Origin: Noviherbaspirillum malthae | GTDB taxonomy: Bacteria > Pseudomonadota > Gammaproteobacteria > Burkholderiales > Burkholderiaceae_D | Reading direction: 5' to 3' | Length of the DNA: 64,000 nt | Assembly (NCBI RefSeq): GCF_015352985.1 | Contig: NZ_JACYXF010000010.1 | Coordinates: 62,001-126,000 of the forward strand | In this document: piece by piece, positions 16,772 to 27,001 of the stretch | Numbering within the stretch: the first letter of the stretch is position 1 | How the letters are laid out: every line of letters starts with the position of its first letter | The notes under the pieces: generated by a model | The model's database searches: none | What the model was told of the DNA's origin: nothing | Seen by the model: the letters and a program-made list of their open reading frames with translations, nothing else | Translations under genes and position numbers: made by a program

Positions 16772-19700
16772 ATGTATCTTTTTTGCAAAGCATCAAGAAT
16801 GCCTTCCGTACCAGAACGCCTTACCATGGAACTCGGCTGCTTTCCGCGCAGCGGCAAATCATCAGCGTGGTGGACCGCGCAAGCGTGCATGCTCGCCGCA
16901 TTGCTTGCCTTGTTGTCATTATGCACACAGGCCCATGCCCGCGAACTGCGTATCGATGACAAGGGCGTTACCGCTCCTCTCGTGCTGACGCCGTACTGGG
17001 ACGTCCTTGAAGACCATGAGCAGCGGTTGACCCTGGCCGACGTGACCGGTGCGGAGGCCGCAGGCTTTGAACCTTCCAATGCACGCACCGATTCCCTCAA
17101 TTTCGGCCTGCGCCGTTCGGCAATCTGGCTGCGCATCGACCTGCGCAATGCCTCGCCGCAAGCGGTGGAGCGGCTGCTGGAAGTATCCTTCACCCATCTG
17201 CATTCAGTGGAGTTCTATGCGCCGCGCCCGGGCGGCTACGACAGAATCGTTACCGGCCATTCGCATCCGTTCGCGGAGCGCCCGGTCAACCACCGCAATT
17301 TCGTCTTCCCGATCCGGCTGGCGCCCGAGTCCGGCGGCACATATTTTCTGCGCGTGGCATCGGGCACGTCGCTGGACATCCCTACCAAGCTCTGGGAACC
17401 GAAATCCTTCAACCACCAGAGCATGCACGAATACATCGGCCAGTCGCTCTACTTCGGCATGCTGCTGGCGCTCGGCCTGTACAACTTCCTGCTGTTCGCT
17501 TCGCTGCGCGACCGCACCTATCTGTACTACGTGCTGTTCGTCAGCGCGAATGCCCTGTCGCTCGTGGCCTTCAGCGGCATGGGTTTCCAGTTTCTCTGGC
17601 CGGACATGCCGGAGTGGTCGAAGATTTCCTCGATGATCGGCTTCGCCTCCACCGGATTCACCCTGCTGCTGTTCCAGCGCCGCCTGCTGTCGACTTATGA
17701 CATCGTGCCGTGGCTGGACAGGGTCATGCGCGCATTCCTTGCACTCAATATCCTTCAGATGATCGGATTTTTCCTCCTTCCCTATCATCTGATTATCGGC
17801 GCCGCCATCACCGTGGACATGGCGAACATGGTGCTGGCATTGATCGTCGGGGTGGTGTGCAAGCTGCGAGGACAACGCAGCGCACGCTTTTTCCTGCTGG
17901 CGTTCAGCTGCCTTGTATTCACGGCGGTTCTCACGGCGCTGCGCAGTTACGGCGTTCCGGGCATACCGAATTTCATGGCAGTTTACGGGATGCAGATCGG
18001 TTCGGCCGTCGAAATGCTGCTGCTGTCCCTGGCGCTGGCCGATCGCTTCAATCAGGTGAAACGGGAAAAGGAAAGCGCGCAGCAGCAGCTGGTGGATACC
18101 CTGAAGCGCTCCGAACGCAACCTTGAACAACGGGTGCTGGAGCGCACCGCCGAACTGTCGCGCACCAACCAGGAATTGCGCGAACAGGAACGGGCGCTGG
18201 AAATCGCGAAGCAGGTCGCAGAAGACGCCTCGCACATGAAATCGGCCTTCCTGGCCAACATGAGCCATGAAATCCGCACGCCGATGAATGCCGTGATCGG
18301 CATGGCCTACCTCGCCCTGCGCACCGACCTCAACGGCAGGCAGCGCGACTATGTCGAAAAGATCCATCGCGCCGCCGTATCGCTGCTCGGCATCATCGAT
18401 GACATACTCGATTTCTCGAAAATCGAAGCCGGCAAGCTGACCATCGACAATACCGATTTTTCTCTCCACGACGTGCTCGGCCATGTCAGCACCGTCACCA
18501 GCCAGCGGGCGGCCGACAAGAAGCTCGGGTATGTGTTCGATATCGCCGAGGACGTCCCGGTGCATCTGAAAGGCGATCCGCTGCGGCTGGGACAGGTGCT
18601 CGTCAATCTGATCAGCAATGCGATCAAGTTCACCCACTCGGGGCAGGTACAGCTGAGCTGCCGGGTAAAGGCCATTGACGACGCCGGCGTGGACCTCCTC
18701 TTCGAGGTGGAAGACACCGGTATCGGACTGACGCTCGAACAGCAGTCCAGACTGTTCCAGGCATTCAGCCAGGCCGATACCTCGACCACGAGAAAATACG
18801 GCGGCACCGGCCTCGGTCTGGCGATCAGCCGCCGTCTGGTGGAAATGATGGGCGGCAGCATTGGCCTGCGCAGCGAGCCGGGCACCGGTTCGGTTTTCGC
18901 CTTCACGGCACGCTTCGGTTTCGGCGCCTTGACCTCGGCGGCGCTGCCCGGCCTGCCCGAGCGCATGCGCGCCAGCCGGGTGCTGGTCGTGGATGACAAT
19001 CCGGCGGCGCGGGAAATCATCTGCGGACTGGTGGAGTCGTTCGGACTGCGCGTGGACAGCGAAGACAATGGACTCGATGCGCTGGCCACCATCCACGACG
19101 CCGATACGGACGCCGATCCCGGCCAAGCCTATGACCTGGTGCTGGCCGATCTGGGCATGCCGGGCATGAATGGGCTGCATCTGGCCGAAGCAATCGCCCA
19201 TGGCGGCTTGCGCCGGACACCCAAAGTCATCCTGATCACCGCCTTCGGCCGCGACGAAGTCATGCGTCAGGCGGAACATGCGCCGCTGGCTGCGGTACTG
19301 TTCAAGCCGATCGACCAGTCGCTGCTGCACGACACCTTTGTCCGGGCGCTGGCTGGCGATGCACCGGTGCGCGCACCCGGGCTGCACGGGAGAAGCCTGC
19401 CGCGTTTCGACGGCTGCCGCGTCCTGCTGGTGGAGGACAACGAAGTCAATCAGCAGATCGCACGTGAAATGCTGAGCATTACCGGCATCCAGGTCGACAT
19501 TGCCGGCAACGGACGGATTGCCCTGGAGCGGATTTTCGGCGCCGGTCCCGGCAGCTATGATCTGGTGCTGATGGACATCCAGATGCCGGAAATGGGCGGC
19601 CATGCCGCGGCCCGGCGCATCAGGATGGATGAACGCTTCACCCAATTGCCCATCGTCGCCATGACGGCGCATGCCTCCGCCGAAGAACGCGAAGCCTGCA

Positions 19701-20209
19701 TCAAGAGCGGCATGCAGGACCACATTACCAAACCGATCGATCCGGATGTCTTCTATTCCACCTTGAACCGCTGGCTTCCGCACGGGGCTGCAGATGCAGC
19801 GCACCGCTCCCCGCCTTCCGGTGCAACGGCGGACCCGCGGCGGGAGGAAACGGCGCCGATCGAAATTCCCGGCTTCGATACCGCCGATACGCTCGACCGG
19901 CTGTCGGGAGATGTGGATCTCTATCACCAGGTTCTGGCGATGCTGCTCCAGAGCCTGGCTGAAACCCTCGCAAGGTTCAATGCCTCGGTCGCAGCTTCCG
20001 ACGTGGATGCTACCCGCTCCGCCGTGCATACCGTACGCGGCATGGTCGCCAATGTGGGTGCAACGGCGTTGACCAGACAAGCAGCCGAACTGGAAGCAAT
20101 GCTGTCATCGCACATGGCGCACCACGATCACCTGCAGCGCTTCCGCGCAAAGGTGGAGGAAACCCTGCTGCTCGTCGAGCAGGGGCTGGCAGGACGCAAG
20201 GCCGCCTGA
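16772..20209 (+). CDS. 7TMR-DISM hybrid sensor histidine kinase/response regulator with HPt
   Basis: The 1145-residue membrane protein has a signal segment (about 30-55), an extracellular 7TMR-DISMED2-type beta domain (about 60-200), a seven-helix 7TMR-DISM bundle (about 215-425) and a coiled coil (about 430-490). A HisKA domain follows with MSHEIRTP (H499), then HATPase_c (N-box [25 protein letters not shown]). Two receiver domains come next (phospho-acceptors D793 in [12 protein letters not shown] and D935 in [11 protein letters not shown]), and a C-terminal HPt domain (H1086 in AVHTVRG). It is a full phosphorelay ending at HPt, so a separate response regulator must receive the phosphate; none is adjacent. 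It is divergent from the GMC operon. Starts at 16799 or 16826 are also possible. Confidence 0.92.
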   Translation: MYLFCKASRMPSVPERLTMELGCFPRSGKSSAWWTAQACMLAALLALLSLCTQAHARELRIDDKGVTAPLVLTPYWDVLEDHEQRLTLADVTGAEAAGFEPSNARTDSLNFGLRRSAIWLRIDLRNASPQAVERLLEVSFTHLHSVEFYAPRPGGYDRIVTGHSHPFAERPVNHRNFVFPIRLAPESGGTYFLRVASGTSLDIPTKLWEPKSFNHQSMHEYIGQSLYFGMLLALGLYNFLLFASLRDRTYLYYVLFVSANALSLVAFSGMGFQFLWPDMPEWSKISSMIGFASTGFTLLLFQRRLLSTYDIVPWLDRVMRAFLALNILQMIGFFLLPYHLIIGAAITVDMANMVLALIVGVVCKLRGQRSARFFLLAFSCLVFTAVLTALRSYGVPGIPNFMAVYGMQIGSAVEMLLLSLALADRFNQVKREKESAQQQLVDTLKRSERNLEQRVLERTAELSRTNQELREQERALEIAKQVAEDASHMKSAFLANMSHEIRTPMNAVIGMAYLALRTDLNGRQRDYVEKIHRAAVSLLGIIDDILDFSKIEAGKLTIDNTDFSLHDVLGHVSTVTSQRAADKKLGYVFDIAEDVPVHLKGDPLRLGQVLVNLISNAIKFTHSGQVQLSCRVKAIDDAGVDLLFEVEDTGIGLTLEQQSRLFQAFSQADTSTTRKYGGTGLGLAISRRLVEMMGGSIGLRSEPGTGSVFAFTARFGFGALTSAALPGLPERMRASRVLVVDDNPAAREIICGLVESFGLRVDSEDNGLDALATIHDADTDADPGQAYDLVLADLGMPGMNGLHLAEAIAHGGLRRTPKVILITAFGRDEVMRQAEHAPLAAVLFKPIDQSLLHDTFVRALAGDAPVRAPGLHGRSLPRFDGCRVLLVEDNEVNQQIAREMLSITGIQVDIAGNGRIALERIFGAGPGSYDLVLMDIQMPEMGGHAAARRIRMDERFTQLPIVAMTAHASAEEREACIKSGMQDHITKPIDPDVFYSTLNRWLPHGAADAAHRSPPSGATADPRREETAPIEIPGFDTADTLDRLSGDVDLYHQVLAMLLQSLAETLARFNASVAASDVDATRSAVHTVRGMVANVGATALTRQAAELEAMLSSHMAHHDHLQRFRAKVEETLLLVEQGLAGRKAA

Positions 20210-20794
20210 GAGTCCGGATGCATGCGCTGGTACGTGTCATTGCGACAGTGCCAGCGCACGTGATTGACAGCGCAGGCAGTCCCGCTTTAATGAATGTCTT
20301 CGCAGAACTCATCCCGTACAACCTTAAGATCTGCCAGCGATTCAACTTTAAGCATTAACGCTTGGCGTTTAAATTAAAGCCAATTTTCCTGTCTTTCCGC
20401 GGCAGTTCCAACCAGGTCGAAACTCCGTCTGCACTGCGCCGTAGTTGGTGTTAGCTAGTGCGTGTAGTTTCTCCCGCCTGCACATTGCATTTCGGCATTT
20501 TATTGATCAGCTTCAATCTTTTCGCAACGAAACTTTGTTCTTCCTGTGATCATTTGTAAGAAATTTGGATTAAGGAAGTTTGTTTGCGCAATATCGAGAC
20601 GCTACTGAACGCCGGGTCTATCCTAGAGCGCAACTTTAATTGCCTGTAAAGTTTCACGGCAGGCTGCATAACGCAAGTGCATGCGCAGATGCCGAACATG
20701 TTGCGCGCAATGGAATACAGCACGCCGTCATCCAGAAACAGGAGCCGCGCCGCAGGGCGCGTTTGGCAAATTTCATTTTTCCAGAACGGTTGAT
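20210..20794. other. 585-base intergenic region, no gene seen
   Basis: This spacer is AT-richer than its surroundings. After the kinase stop there is a hairpin with arms GCGCTGG (20224-20230) and CCAGCGC (20251-20257), but no T-run follows, so it is only a weak terminator candidate. AACGC-TTG-GCGTT (20357-20369) is a small dyad, and TGATCA-like boxes occur further on. Promoter elements for the downstream gene are expected here, but I cannot place them with confidence. Confidence 0.5.
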
Positions 20795-23407
20795 ATGCAC
20801 GAGGATTCCCAACAAGCCCATCAAGCACGCCTGCCCGGCTCGTCCGGCAATCATGCACTCAGTGCCGGAACGCGCATCGACAATGCGGAGATCACCGGCC
20901 AGATAGGCAGCAGCCCGGCGGCCATTGTTTACCTGGCGAGGGAAGCCGCGACGAACAGGCGCATCGCCGTGCGCGAATACATGCCGCATGGTCTTGCATC
21001 CCGCAGCACGGACGGCGGGGTCCATCCGTCAGGCAACGCCGAAGAGGCGGTCTACGCCGCCGGCCTGCGCAGCTTCATCAACGAGGCGCTGGTACTGTCG
21101 CGGCTCACCGTGCCTTCGCTGCTGAGCTTTGAACGCTATATCGAGCTGAACGGGACTGCTTACGCTTTCATGCCTTACCACGAAGGCAGCACGCTTGACT
21201 ATGCCGTCACCGAAGAGAACTTCGCTCCCGACGAAGTCTGGATCCGCATGCTGGTCATGCGCCTGCTCGACGCCGCGGAAGCCGTGCAGCGCGCGCAGTC
21301 CTGCCATGGCAATATCCGACCCGGCAACATCCTGGTCCGCCGCGACGGCACGCCGCTGCTGCTCGAATTCGATGCGGCCCAGGCGACCATCGGCGAGATC
21401 ATCCATACACCGACCGGCATGCTCGCCACCGGATACGCCGCGATGGAGCAGCATTTCAATGCCAGGGACCGCAATATCGGCGCATGGACGGACATCTACG
21501 GCATCGGCGCCACCGCCTATTTCCTGGTGACCGGACACCCGCCTCCGTATGCGATGCAAAGGCTGGCGAACGAAGGCATGCTGCCGGCATTGCATGCGGC
21601 ACGCGGCAATTATTCGCGCGGACTGCTGTCCGCAATAGGACGTGCGCTAGCCATCCATCCGGAACACCGGTTCCAGACCGCCGCGGAAATGCGTGCCGCA
21701 CTGTCTTCAGAACCGCAGATCGTCATGCCCGCGTCGCCCTCGGTCCTGCGCTCCGACAATGCGCGCGCCGCCGCGCAGGCAAACAGGGAAACCACGCCCG
21801 CCGCTGCCAACGCGAGCCTGCACCAGCGCCAGCACGGGGCCGATGTCCAGCCCACGCAGATCAATCCCGCCGCAGCGCGAGCCGAACTTCCTCCGCTTTC
21901 CCAAATCCAGGCGCATTCCCTGCCCGCACTCTCCGATGACTGGCGCAAGCCGTTAGGAGACCACGGGAACCGCGGCGGACATTCAGGCAAGCGCCGCCGT
22001 TCCGGACTCTGGGCGTCTGGCCTCGTGCTGCTGGCCGGCGTCAGTGTAGGCCTGGGTGCCGGCTACATGCATCTCGTAGCCGACGGCGACTCTCCGCAAG
22101 CCGAAGCGGCGGCAGGCAAGCCGCAGGATGCGGTTGCTGCGCCGGACAATGAGACCCGGCTTGCCGCGGCAGCGCCAACTGCAGCAAAGGCAACGCCGGC
22201 ATCGGTAATGCCTCCACCCAGCGTAGTTGCGCGACCGGCAGCCGGTGCCGCGGCTGCCCCGGCACCGGCTGCCGCAGCAAAACAAAACGCGCCTGCGGCG
22301 GTGCCTGCGACCGCCGCAAAGACACCGCCGCCTTCAACGTCGCCGGCTGGCGCAAGCGAAGCGGACAAGGAGGCCGCCCGCCTGGCCGCACAGGAACAGG
22401 AGCAATGGCGCATTGCCAGTTACGTCGATCAAGCCGTCTCTTACGAAACCTATCTGAAGCGCTATCCCGGCGGCCGTTATGCAGCCTCCGCCCGCGAGAA
22501 GATCGCTTCGCTGCAGCGCCCGGCCGCGACCGCCGATACGCCCGAGCGTGCGGCCCCGGCCGTCGCCGCGAGTGCGGCACCATCGACCGTCATAGCTTCG
22601 GCGGCCACCACAGCGTCGGCTGCATCGGCCGCATCCGCTGCGCGAGCCGACAGGGCTGACGCCCGACCCTCCGCCGATGAGGACAACGATCCGCCGTCAG
22701 CGCCGGCACCGGTCGCATCAAACGGCAATGCCAGGGTCATCCGCCTTGACGGCCAGACCATGACCGGCAGCTTTACGCCCGATCCTTCCACCGGCGCGGT
22801 ATCCGGAACCGGCCGCATCGAATGGAGCAACGGCGACCGCTTCGACGGCACTCTGGTACGCGGCTCCAAGGAAGGCAAGGGACAATTCGTCTGGCGCAGC
22901 GGCCAGCGCTACAGCGGTGATTGGGCGGGCAACGAACCTAACGGAAAGGGGACGATTGTCTTTGCCAACGGGAACCGCTACGACGGCGAGGTCAGGAACG
23001 GAATTCCCAATGGCAAGGGCAAACTCGTATTCGCCGACAAGACCCGTTACGAGGGAGATGTCCGGGGCGGCGTCCCGAACGGCAAGGGAGCCATGACCTT
23101 CCCGGACGGCACGCGCTACGAAGGCGATGTGCGCAACGGCGTGCCCCATGGCCAGGGCGTCACCCGCTTCAAGAATGGCGACGTTTATGTCGGCGCAGTG
23201 GCCCAAGGCCGCAGCAATGGGCACGGCCGCTTCAGCTGGAGTAACGGTACGGCCTGGGAAGGCGAATTCCGGGATGGCCAGCGCACCGAGAACGGCAGGA
23301 TGCTGACTGCGATGAGCCGAGCTGCAATGAGTTCGGGCGGCTCGCCGGGCGGCACTTCCGACGGCGGCTTCGCGGGAAGCGGCCGCGACGAGATCGTGAC
23401 GAAATAG
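20795..23407 (+). CDS. Membrane-anchored pseudokinase with C-terminal MORN repeats
   Basis: An 871-residue protein. Residues about 30-310 form a serine/threonine-kinase-like domain, but key residues are changed. The VAIK lysine is R60 (in AVREYMP), the HRD motif is H171-G-N173 (in HGNIRPGNILV) and DFG is E191-F-D193, so phosphotransfer is unlikely. A Ser/Pro-rich linker leads to one membrane helix (about 405-428), then a periplasmic Ala/Pro-rich stretch (430-535). Next comes a YETYLKRYPGGRYAASAREKI segment (about 549-570), known from caspase-like and other bacterial multidomain proteins. Last is a run of about seven MORN repeats (about 675-835; pattern RYxGxxxxGxxNGKG). The start at 20795 is the first Met near the domain. 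The ligand or partner is unknown; a scaffold or sensor role is inferred. Confidence 0.85.
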   Translation: MHEDSQQAHQARLPGSSGNHALSAGTRIDNAEITGQIGSSPAAIVYLAREAATNRRIAVREYMPHGLASRSTDGGVHPSGNAEEAVYAAGLRSFINEALVLSRLTVPSLLSFERYIELNGTAYAFMPYHEGSTLDYAVTEENFAPDEVWIRMLVMRLLDAAEAVQRAQSCHGNIRPGNILVRRDGTPLLLEFDAAQATIGEIIHTPTGMLATGYAAMEQHFNARDRNIGAWTDIYGIGATAYFLVTGHPPPYAMQRLANEGMLPALHAARGNYSRGLLSAIGRALAIHPEHRFQTAAEMRAALSSEPQIVMPASPSVLRSDNARAAAQANRETTPAAANASLHQRQHGADVQPTQINPAAARAELPPLSQIQAHSLPALSDDWRKPLGDHGNRGGHSGKRRRSGLWASGLVLLAGVSVGLGAGYMHLVADGDSPQAEAAAGKPQDAVAAPDNETRLAAAAPTAAKATPASVMPPPSVVARPAAGAAAAPAPAAAAKQNAPAAVPATAAKTPPPSTSPAGASEADKEAARLAAQEQEQWRIASYVDQAVSYETYLKRYPGGRYAASAREKIASLQRPAATADTPERAAPAVAASAAPSTVIASAATTASAASAASAARADRADARPSADEDNDPPSAPAPVASNGNARVIRLDGQTMTGSFTPDPSTGAVSGTGRIEWSNGDRFDGTLVRGSKEGKGQFVWRSGQRYSGDWAGNEPNGKGTIVFANGNRYDGEVRNGIPNGKGKLVFADKTRYEGDVRGGVPNGKGAMTFPDGTRYEGDVRNGVPHGQGVTRFKNGDVYVGAVAQGRSNGHGRFSWSNGTAWEGEFRDGQRTENGRMLTAMSRAAMSSGGSPGGTSDGGFAGSGRDEIVTK

Positions 23408-23418
23408 GCAAGCCGGAC

Positions 23419-23847
23419 TCAACCTCCGGTATTCGCCGGTTCGGGCACCCAGCGCAGCGTCAGGATGGTGCAATCGGCATCCACCGCGTAACGGTGATGG
23501 ATGCCTTCGCCCCAGAGGGAAAAATCACCGTTCCGCTCGAGTACGTGCTCCACGGTATCTTCAGGCGGGAAATCCGCATGACGGGAAAACTGAAGCCGGA
23601 ACCGCCCCGGTTTGCCGACCAGAATGGAGAGAGTTCTTCCCTCGCTGAGAGGCTTGCCGCCGCCGCGCGGATCGCCCTTGGCGTGATCCATCCATTTCAT
23701 CGTGAGCGCGTGCGAACGCTGCTCCTTCGGCATGTAACGCAGATTGCCAATTGCGCCAGCGTCACTCCTGACCCAGTCGCTGTAGCCGATGAACCAGCCC
23801 GTGCCTTGGGTATCAAGATCGCCCAGGTGTCCGAATTCGATATCCAT
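23419..23847 (-). CDS. Conserved-looking small protein, function unknown (possibly cupin-like)
   Basis: This 142-residue protein (MDIEFGHLGDLDTQGTGWFIGYSDW...) is soluble, with no signal peptide or membrane segment. Alternating hydrophobic beta-type stretches (RTLSILVGKPGRFRLQFS, NGDFSLWGEGIHHRYAVDADCTILTLRW) and the GIHHRYAV histidines resemble a small beta-barrel such as a cupin, but I cannot confirm a cupin metal motif. It converges on the pseudokinase gene with 11 bases between stop codons. The ATG at 23847 gives the whole ordered sequence. Confidence 0.65.
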   Translation of the reverse strand: MDIEFGHLGDLDTQGTGWFIGYSDWVRSDAGAIGNLRYMPKEQRSHALTMKWMDHAKGDPRGGGKPLSEGRTLSILVGKPGRFRLQFSRHADFPPEDTVEHVLERNGDFSLWGEGIHHRYAVDADCTILTLRWVPEPANTGG

Positions 23848-24087
23848 TTGCGCATTTCTCCCGAGGAAAGATTCAAAGGCTTGGCAGACCCGCGTGGTTA
23901 CGCTTCAGGATGCTATGCACACCTTATCGCTGCGCATTGCCGGCGCGCATAAGTTGAAGATATCGCCACTGGAAGATTGCAGGCTCACTACAGTGCGCCT
24001 GTACCCCCCAAACATATCCAGCCGCAAAAGCATCAAAGCCGGCACACGGCCGGCTTCGTCTAGGGGCGTTGGTCCGTCGTTACAGCG

Positions 24088-24507
24088 TCAGACCAGAGCA
24101 AGATGCTGTTGCTGCTGGGGCAGGAATTCGCGGATATCGCGCGGCTTGCGGCGGCGCGGATGCTGGATCTCGTCGGTACGCATGGCCTTGGCAGCCTTCC
24201 ACAGCAGCACGTCGTCTTCATAGCTGCGCAGTGCAGTCGTCTTTTCCCAAAGCACGCGGCGGTGCGTGACGAAATCCCAGCAGACCGGCGTCAATCCGTT
24301 CAGCTTGCCTTCATTCTTCATGCGCAGTGCTAACGTCATCACATCGCCTGCGTGCGGTACGTCTTCCGGGAACTGAACCGAATTCGCCCAGGCACGCACA
24401 TCGCAGAAGTCGATCACCTGCCCGCGCAGCGGCTTGTGCCACTGGTCCGGATGAGAGTGCTGATTCGGCCAACGACCTGCGCCGACCCAAGTACCCGTTT
24501 TGAACAT
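24088..24507 (-). CDS. Hypothetical protein of 139 residues
   Basis: The protein (MFKTGTWVGAGRWPNQHSHPDQWHKPLRGQVIDF...) is soluble and rich in W, H and R. It contains a short acidic-hydrophobic middle and ends in a basic PRRRKPRDIREFLPQQQQHLALV tail. A strong Shine-Dalgarno (AAGGAGATCATTC before the ATG) supports expression. I do not recognise a family. It is in tandem with the unknown gene at 23419-23847, 240 bases apart, and could be cotranscribed, though the distance makes that uncertain. Confidence 0.6.
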   Translation of the reverse strand: MFKTGTWVGAGRWPNQHSHPDQWHKPLRGQVIDFCDVRAWANSVQFPEDVPHAGDVMTLALRMKNEGKLNGLTPVCWDFVTHRRVLWEKTTALRSYEDDVLLWKAAKAMRTDEIQHPRRRKPRDIREFLPQQQQHLALV

Positions 24508-24902
24508 GAATGATCTCCTTGTTTAAGCAGTGGCAGGAGCACGTCTCAATCCTGCACCGGGAACAAAAAAGTTGTCGTCCTTAAACATATGCAATCAAGC
24601 AATTACAGCCCGGATTATTGAGGCTTGGAAATTCAGAATCGCATACTGTTGTTTCATACAGTACGTCGCATTCTAGCCTTTATTTATAAGGTTCGCAGAG
24701 ATTTTTTGTGATTCTAGCGAAGCAATTACTGCAGCTTAATGACATGGCAACTTCATGTGCACTTTCCTTGCCATTTATCAAAAATTAAGCCTCCTGCGGG
24801 CGTCGGCATCGAAGGCTGCGGCATTGTGTATGCTTACGTTTTTATTTCGTCATCGCCTGCGGCGAGCAAACCGACAATATTCCACGCAAGCCAGGAGATT
24901 CC
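24508..24902. other. 395-base intergenic region, no gene seen
   Basis: An AT-rich divergent spacer between the unknown gene (24507, minus) and the glutathione transferase gene (24903, plus). It should hold both promoters. I see no strong dyad or riboswitch-like fold. Confidence 0.5.
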
Positions 24903-25544
24903 ATGTACACCCTGTATTACTCGCCCGGTTCCGCCAGCATGGTGGTCCATGCCGCACTGATAGAGACGGGCGCACCGTATGCGCTCGAACTGCTCGATTT
25001 CGAACAAGGAGAACAGCACGGCAAGGCATACCTTCGGCTCAACCCGCAGGGCACCGTGCCGACGCTCATCATCGACGGCATTCCGTATTCGGAATCCGCC
25101 GGGCTGCTGATGACGCTTGCCGAACGTCATCCCGAGGCCGAACTGGCGCCGCCGAAGGGAAGTCCGCTGCGCCCGGCTTGGCATCAATGGATGGCCTATC
25201 TGACCAATAATCTCGGCGCCACCTATCGCTACTGGTTCTATCCCCGCGACCTGGGTGCGGACGAGCATCCGGAACAGGTGCGCGAGGCATTGCGGGAAAA
25301 AATCGAATCGGTGTGGCGCCGGCTCGACGGCGAGCTGGCCGCGAACGGCCCTTACCTGCTGGGAGACCGGTTTTCGGCGGCCGACCTGCTGCTGACCATG
25401 TACATGCGATGGTCGCGCAACATGCCGCGCCCTGCCACCAGCTGGCCGGCGCTGGACCGGCTGGCCCTGCTGGTACGCCAGCGCCCAGGCTGGCAGCGCA
25501 TGGTCGAACTGGAAGGGCTGACCGACTGGACGCTGATGGCTTGA
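24903..25544 (+). CDS. Glutathione S-transferase family protein
   Basis: A 213-residue cytosolic GST-fold protein. The N-terminal thioredoxin-like domain (about 1-80) begins MYTLYYSPGSASMVVHAALIETG, where SPGSAS holds the glutathione-activating Ser position. NPQGTVPTLIIDG carries the conserved cis-Pro, and SESAGLLMTLAERHP binds the gamma-glutamyl group. The all-helical C-terminal domain includes the N-capping box (PYLLGDRFSAADLLL). Length is typical. The substrate is unknown. Its transcript ends at the shared hairpin 25574-25599. Confidence 0.9.
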   Translation: MYTLYYSPGSASMVVHAALIETGAPYALELLDFEQGEQHGKAYLRLNPQGTVPTLIIDGIPYSESAGLLMTLAERHPEAELAPPKGSPLRPAWHQWMAYLTNNLGATYRYWFYPRDLGADEHPEQVREALREKIESVWRRLDGELAANGPYLLGDRFSAADLLLTMYMRWSRNMPRPATSWPALDRLALLVRQRPGWQRMVELEGLTDWTLMA

Positions 25545-25573
25545 GAAGACTCTTGGTATAAGGCGGAATGCAA

Positions 25574-25599
25574 AACGGCCTGCACGCATGCAGGCCGTT
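25574..25599. terminator. Bidirectional terminator between GST and BMP genes
   Basis: AACGGCCTGCA (25574-25584) and TGCAGGCCGTT (25589-25599) form a perfect 11-bp stem with loop CGCA. CTTATTT follows on the plus strand and a short A-rich flank precedes it for the minus strand. It lies between two convergent genes. Confidence 0.85.
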
Positions 25600-25658
25600 C
25601 TTATTTCTGATGACCGGCCCGGCGGAATTGCCGCCGGCTGCCGTCTAGACGAAGACCA

Positions 25659-26747
25659 TCACTTGCCGGGCAGCTTGCCGGCCACGCCTTCCACGTAGTA
25701 ATCCATCTTGTTGAGTGCGTCGTCGTTCAGCGAACCCTTCTCAAGGCGAACCTTGCCTTCATTGTCCTTGACGGGGCCGTCGAAAGGCGTCAGCTTGCCG
25801 GAAACGATGTCCTTTTCCTTGGCCGCGACAAGCTGCTTCACATCGTCAGGCACCGCGCTGCCGAGCGCTTCCAGCTTGACCATGCCATCCTTGATGCCGC
25901 CCCAGGTGCTGCTGGTCTTCCACTTGCCGTCGATGACCTGCTGCGCGGCATTGGTGTAGTACTTGCCCCAGTGGTGGGTGACTGCGCCGATCTGGGCCTT
26001 GGGACCGAACTTCTTCATGTCGGAGTGATAGGCCACCGCATACTTGCCCTTCTCCTCGGCCGCCTGAACGATGGCGGTGGAGTCGGTATGGTGCGTGACC
26101 ACGTCGGCATTCTGACCCAGCAGCGTGATGGCGGCGTCGCGCTCCTTGCCCGGATCGAACCAGCTGTTGACCCAGACCACCTTGACTTCCGCCTTCGGAT
26201 TCACGCTGCGCATGCCGCGGGTGAAGGCATTGATGCCCTGCAGGACTTCCGGAATCGGGAAGGCGGCGACGTAGCCGGCGACGTTGGACTTGGTCATCTT
26301 GCCGGCCAGTACGCCCGCGAGGTAGCGGCCTTCATAGAAGCGCGCATTGGTGGTCGCGACATTGGGCGCAGTCTTGTAGCCGGTCACGTGCACGAACTTG
26401 ACGTCCGGATACTGCTTGGCGACCTTGAGCGTCGGGTTCATGTAGCCAAAGGACGTGGTGAAGATCAGCTTGCTGCCCTGCTGCGCCAGATCGCGGATGA
26501 CGCGCTCGGCGTCGGCGCTTTCGGGCACGTTCTCGACGAACTTGGTAGTCACCTTGCCGCCAAGGGCTTTTTCCATCTCCTTGCGCGCCATGTCGTGCTG
26601 GGTGGTCCAGCCTGCTTCGCCGATGGGGCTGATATAGACGAAACCGACGTTCAGGGGAGCAGGGTCGGCAGCAAAAGACGGTGCGGCCGCGAGTGCCGGC
26701 AGGACGGCGATGGCGGACAAGGCGCCCCGCATGAAGGTTTTCGACAT
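25659..26747 (-). CDS. BMP-family ABC transporter substrate-binding protein (purine nucleoside type)
   Basis: A 362-residue periplasmic protein with a Sec signal peptide (MSKTFMRGALSAIAVLPALAAAPSFAAD). The mature chain starts PLNVGFVYISPIGEAGWTTQHD, the standard opening of the Bmp/PnrA/Med family. Related proteins bind purine nucleosides or purine bases for ABC importers. Its permeases and ATPase are encoded just upstream on the same strand (27131-30631), separated by 383 bases that contain a strong inverted repeat, so it may have its own promoter. Nearby xanthine dehydrogenase and guanine deaminase genes support a purine ligand. No lipobox is seen, so it is probably soluble. Confidence 0.9.
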   Translation of the reverse strand: MSKTFMRGALSAIAVLPALAAAPSFAADPAPLNVGFVYISPIGEAGWTTQHDMARKEMEKALGGKVTTKFVENVPESADAERVIRDLAQQGSKLIFTTSFGYMNPTLKVAKQYPDVKFVHVTGYKTAPNVATTNARFYEGRYLAGVLAGKMTKSNVAGYVAAFPIPEVLQGINAFTRGMRSVNPKAEVKVVWVNSWFDPGKERDAAITLLGQNADVVTHHTDSTAIVQAAEEKGKYAVAYHSDMKKFGPKAQIGAVTHHWGKYYTNAAQQVIDGKWKTSSTWGGIKDGMVKLEALGSAVPDDVKQLVAAKEKDIVSGKLTPFDGPVKDNEGKVRLEKGSLNDDALNKMDYYVEGVAGKLPGK

Positions 26748-27001
26748 GGTTTTCCTCTACATGTGACTCCCACTTGCTCATCAATGGACGTCAAGCCACG
26801 CCGAGTGGGTAAAACAGCGGGATTGTCGGGTCGCCGGTAAGCCCTGCGCCAAAAGTCCGGTTCCAATCCGTATGCCAAGCATCCGAATCGGTCATGCCAA
26901 CTTCGAAAACAACTCGCTGCCGGTGTTGTGCACCGCTTGTCAGAATTGCATTTGCAGTACAAATGCTTGTCGAATTATGAACAGGTCAGCGGGGTGCATT
27001 A

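Noticed and set aside
17204..20080. Long open frame on the minus strand opposite the 7TMR-DISM kinase
   Set aside because: It is a shadow of a high-GC gene: its translation is rich in R, H, G and Q and shows no family motif, while the plus strand encodes clear kinase domains.
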